A DNA stretch of 9,100 bases, from assembly GCA_017460245.1 (NCBI GenBank), contig JAFUBK010000130.1:1-9100 (forward strand). The letters run 5' to 3'. Under the pieces are notes generated by a model. That model was not told where the DNA came from, made no database searches, and worked only from the letters and a program-made list of their open reading frames with translations. Source of the stretch: Bacilli bacterium. Lineage in GTDB: Bacteria; Bacillota_I; Bacilli_A; RF39; UBA660. This document shows, piece by piece, positions 6,785 to 9,100 of this stretch. Both the position numbers and the translations under genes were made by a program. Each line of letters begins with the position of its first letter. The first letter of the stretch is position 1.

Positions 6785-6812
6785 AAAAAAAGGCGATTAA
6801 TTATCACCTTTT
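6785..6812 (-). terminator. Intrinsic terminator of the unknown gene between topA and xerC
   Basis: On the minus strand AAAAGGTGAT (6803-6812) pairs with ATCGCCTTTT (6788-6797), ten pairs with one T-G wobble around a five-base loop. The T-tract runs on to seven Ts (6785-6791). The TAA stop (6797-6799) spans the loop and the start of the 3' arm. Confidence 0.8.
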
Positions 6813-7708
6813 AATTTTTTTACATAGCCGACCTTTTCAAATGGTAATACAGATTGTCCATTTTGTTCTATGGTAATATTATCATATATATTTGGTTCAA
6901 TAAATTCTGGATTGCGGAAATCGTCGTCATCGTAATCAGGATTATCTAAATCCTTCATTTGTTTTTCTGGATCAATGGTATATCCTTCCCATTGATTTTC
7001 ATCAGTCGTTAAACTAATACCAAAGTAGTTTTCAATATCTTCAATACTAGCAGTATTTAATAAATCGGCTTCAATGCCTGCTTCATGATCAAGTTTTGGC
7101 TCTTCAGGTATGCTTTCCTTAGTTTTGTCATAAAGAGCTTTTATACCAATACAAATATTGCGGTAACTGCGATAATTAAAACGTTTTTTTAATTTATCTA
7201 AATGAAACCTGTAACCTTCTTCATCACCACTGTAGTGATAACAAGTATTTAAATATTCATTTAGTTTTTCACAAATATAGCCATATTTGCATAGAAAATC
7301 ATAGATATAAGAGTTAGTTCTTTTGATATTAAATACTTTTTTTAGTGCGCTATTAAATGCTTTGTCATCAAAATCTGAATTTCCAAATTGATCACGCGAT
7401 AAATCATGTGTTTCTTGTTGATCTTTTAGGATAATTGGTATAGTACGTGTTTGCTTGTTTTCACGATACGTTATTTCTACTGTTTTGATGTTGTCACTGA
7501 ATTGTTTGCTTAAATATAAGATAAGGCCTTCTTCAGTATAAAAGTTAGTTGTAAATGCATCAATTATGGTTAGTGGCACTTTAACTTTATCTTTAAATTT
7601 AAAACTTTTTTCTTTTAATTCAGGATCGATATCGTTAAATAAACCCCAAGGAACTGGTACGGCCTTTCCGTTTACTGTTAAACTATATACGCCTTTGGCA
7701 ATTGCCAT
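6797..7708 (-). CDS. Unrecognised cytoplasmic protein between topA and xerC (303 aa)
   Basis: I do not recognise this family. The protein has about 303 residues, no signal peptide and no membrane segment. Numbered from ATG 7708, the first 100 residues look beta-rich (GVYSLTVNGKAVPVPWGLF near the start, later VEITYRENKQTRTIPIIL). A mainly helical middle follows (about 120-200: NSALKKVF, IYDFLCKYGYICEKLNEYLNTCYHY, KKRFNYRSYRNICIGIKALYD). The acidic C-terminal third contains DNPDYDDDDF and ends LPFEKVGYVKKLKGDN. No nucleotide-binding, nuclease or zinc motif is visible. The longer frame from GTG 7738 is rejected because that codon lies next to the promoter -10 and GGGGTGAT fits ATG 7708. It has its own strong promoter and terminator. 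In many Firmicutes trmFO lies between topA and xerC; this protein shows no FAD-binding motif and is not TrmFO. Confidence 0.8.
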   Translation of the reverse strand: MAIAKGVYSLTVNGKAVPVPWGLFNDIDPELKEKSFKFKDKVKVPLTIIDAFTTNFYTEEGLILYLSKQFSDNIKTVEITYRENKQTRTIPIILKDQQETHDLSRDQFGNSDFDDKAFNSALKKVFNIKRTNSYIYDFLCKYGYICEKLNEYLNTCYHYSGDEEGYRFHLDKLKKRFNYRSYRNICIGIKALYDKTKESIPEEPKLDHEAGIEADLLNTASIEDIENYFGISLTTDENQWEGYTIDPEKQMKDLDNPDYDDDDFRNPEFIEPNIYDNITIEQNGQSVLPFEKVGYVKKLKGDN

Positions 7709-7711
7709 AAT

Positions 7712-7719
7712 ATCACCCC
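7712..7719 (-). promoter_or_regulatory. Ribosome-binding site that selects the start at 7708
   Basis: GGGGTGAT on the minus strand contains GGTGAT, complementary to the 16S 3' end, at the correct distance from ATG 7708. The upstream GTG (7736-7738) has no such site. Confidence 0.65.
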
Positions 7720-7729
7720 ACTGGCGATT

Positions 7730-7757
7730 ATTATACACTTTTTTTATAATATGTCAA
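7730..7757 (-). promoter_or_regulatory. Consensus promoter for the 303-residue gene
   Basis: Both hexamers are perfect on the minus strand: -35 TTGACA (7752-7757) and -10 TATAAT (7730-7735), 16 bases apart. The -35 begins only eight bases past the topA stop. Transcription would start near 7723, about 15 bases before ATG 7708. A 7-base inverted repeat (7729-7735 and 7745-7751) covers the -10 and half of the spacer. Confidence 0.8.
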
Positions 7758-7764
7758 AATAAGA

Positions 7765-9100
7765 TTATTTGGTGTAATCGCAAGTACTACATTTTATTTT
7801 GTCTTTTTTTTCAGTAAGCATGCTGCCACATTCTGGGCATTTTTGTCCTGTTGGTTTATCCCAATAGGCAGTTTTGCATTTAGGATAGTTATTACAGCCA
7901 TAGAATACTTTTCCGCGGCGACTTTTCTTTTCTACTATTTTACCATCACAATTTGGACAATCGCAGATGATATTTTCTTCTTTTTCTTCTGGTTTGATAT
8001 ATTTACAAGCTGGGAAGTTACTACAGGCAGTAAACTGACCATAACGCCCTTTACGAATGACTAGTTCGTGGCCACAATTTGGACAAACTTCGCCGGTTTT
8101 TTCTGGCTGTTTTTTTGGCATTTTTTCTAAAGCATTTTCCACAGCTGGTTCAAATTCTTTATAAAATTTATCTAAAACTTCATACCACACTTCTGTTCCT
8201 TCGGCGATTTTGTCTAAATCATTTTCCATATCAGCTGTATATTTGACATTGATAATGTGATCAAAATATTCTTGAAGTTTGTCAGTTACTTCGAATCCTA
8301 TTTCTGTTGGAATGAATTTTTTTTCTTTTAAACTTACATAACCTCTAGTTCTAATGTTGTCAATGATTGTTGCGTATGTACTTGGCCTTCCGATTCCTAG
8401 TTCGTCTAATTCTTTGATTAGTTTAGCTTCCGTGTATCTTGCGGGAGGCTGAGTAAAATGCTGCTCTTTAGTAATCTGGTTTGAAACAATTATTTTTGAA
8501 CTATAATCATCAAATGGTGGTAATATGGTATCTTTAGTATCTTCGTAATCACTATAAACTTTCAAATAACCATCAAAGACAATTGTTTGGCCAGTAGCTT
8601 TAAAACCGTAGCTGTTATTATTTAGTACTACAGTTGTTCCTTCAACTTTTGCGTCTTTCATTAGACTTGCTAAAGCACGATAATAAATCATACGATATAA
8701 TTTGAATTCATCGTCTTTTAGGTATGGTTTAACACTTTCTGGAGTACGGGAAATACTGGTTGGTCTAATGGCTTCGTGTGCATCTTGAACGTTATCAGTT
8801 TTTTTGCTTACTTTTACTTTACCAATATATTCTTTACCATATTTTGTTTCAATAAAACGATAGGTTTCACTTACAAATTCATTTGAAAGTCTTATGGAAT
8901 CCGTACGCATATAGGTTATAAGTCCAACTGTTTCATTTGCTAGATCAATTCCTTCATAGAGTTTTTGGGCAAGCATCATTGTTTTTTTTGCACCAAATTT
9001 TAATTTGTTTGAAGCTTCTTGCTGCATAGTACTGGTTATAAAAGGAGCTTTTGACTGTTTGCCTTTCTCTTTTTTATCAACGCTTTCAATTTCAAAAGCA
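7765..9100 (-). CDS. topA: DNA topoisomerase I (type IA), C-terminal part (N-terminus outside window)
   Basis: The frame is open to the right edge, giving about 444 visible residues. The missing N-terminus holds the TOPRIM domain. The enzyme relaxes negative supercoils by cutting one strand through a 5'-phosphotyrosine. Visible from the edge are PFITSTMQQEASNKL, a hallmark of TopA, then GLITYMRTDS. This contains the catalytic Tyr (about residue 63 of the visible part) followed by the conserved Arg. Further on are AHEAIRPTS, FTQPPARYTEAKLIKELDELGIGRPSTYA and GFEVTDKL. The C-terminus carries three zinc-ribbon repeats: CPNC/CSNFPAC, CPNC/CNNYPKC and CPEC/CSTC, about the last 100 residues, and ends CDYTK. 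The ATG at 9027 is internal and not a start. Its position upstream of xerC matches Firmicute gene order. No clear terminator follows it. Confidence 0.96.
   Translation of the reverse strand, partial: AFEIESVDKKEKGKQSKAPFITSTMQQEASNKLKFGAKKTMMLAQKLYEGIDLANETVGLITYMRTDSIRLSNEFVSETYRFIETKYGKEYIGKVKVSKKTDNVQDAHEAIRPTSISRTPESVKPYLKDDEFKLYRMIYYRALASLMKDAKVEGTTVVLNNNSYGFKATGQTIVFDGYLKVYSDYEDTKDTILPPFDDYSSKIIVSNQITKEQHFTQPPARYTEAKLIKELDELGIGRPSTYATIIDNIRTRGYVSLKEKKFIPTEIGFEVTDKLQEYFDHIINVKYTADMENDLDKIAEGTEVWYEVLDKFYKEFEPAVENALEKMPKKQPEKTGEVCPNCGHELVIRKGRYGQFTACSNFPACKYIKPEEKEENIICDCPNCDGKIVEKKSRRGKVFYGCNNYPKCKTAYWDKPTGQKCPECGSMLTEKKDKIKCSTCDYTK

Noticed and set aside
7758..7775. Possible terminator after topA
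   Set aside because: Only a 5-6 pair all-AT stem with a minimal loop is present and there is no T-tract, so it is not called.
7566..8064. Plus-strand open frames over the 303-residue gene and the topA zinc ribbons
   Set aside because: They are shadow frames of supported minus-strand genes. One crosses the promoter region at 7730-7757.

Overview
The window is a strongly AT-rich bacterial segment that looks like a low-GC Gram-positive (Firmicutes/Bacilli-type) chromosome. Shine-Dalgarno sites are of the AGGAGG/GGTGAT type, promoters are near-consensus TTGACA/TATAAT, and intrinsic terminators are abundant. The genetic code is standard: ppdK ends in TGA and Trp is read from TGG, so this is not a code-4 mycoplasma. 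Pyruvate phosphate dikinase and a topA-xerC neighbourhood fit a fermentative Firmicute, possibly an uncultured gut lineage; the exact lineage is inference.

Layout. At the left edge (1-315, + strand) is the 3' end of a GNAT N-acetyltransferase. It converges on a minus-strand block that fills the rest of the window. The 153-base convergent gap (316-468) holds three hairpins, at least two of them terminator-like. Reading leftward from the right edge, the minus-strand genes are: topA (DNA topoisomerase I, N-terminus outside the window), an unrecognised 303-residue protein, xerC (tyrosine recombinase), the tightly packed run ppdK, pfkB-family sugar kinase and Smr-domain protein, a membrane-anchored Cys-rich extracellular protein with a pilin-like N-terminus, and a small unrecognised soluble protein of 137 residues.

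Transcription units. Promoters can be read upstream of the 303-residue gene, xerC, ppdK, the membrane-anchored gene and the 137-residue gene. Terminators can be read after the 303-residue gene, the Smr gene, the membrane-anchored gene and the 137-residue gene. In all four terminators the stop codon lies inside the hairpin, and the predicted 5' leaders are very short (about 10-30 bases). ppdK, pfkB and smr overlap (4 bases, then 17 bases) and should be one operon. topA has no clear terminator before the next promoter, and none is seen between xerC and ppdK.

Three start codons are moved downstream of the longest reading frame on ribosome-binding-site or promoter evidence (1963, 6757, 7708).

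Most of the content is ordinary housekeeping. The points worth a second look are the unknown gene between topA and xerC, the pilin-like WSxW protein, the Smr gene coupled to a metabolic operon, and the terminator/stop-codon overlap. I see no CRISPR array, insertion sequence, tRNA, rRNA or defence system.
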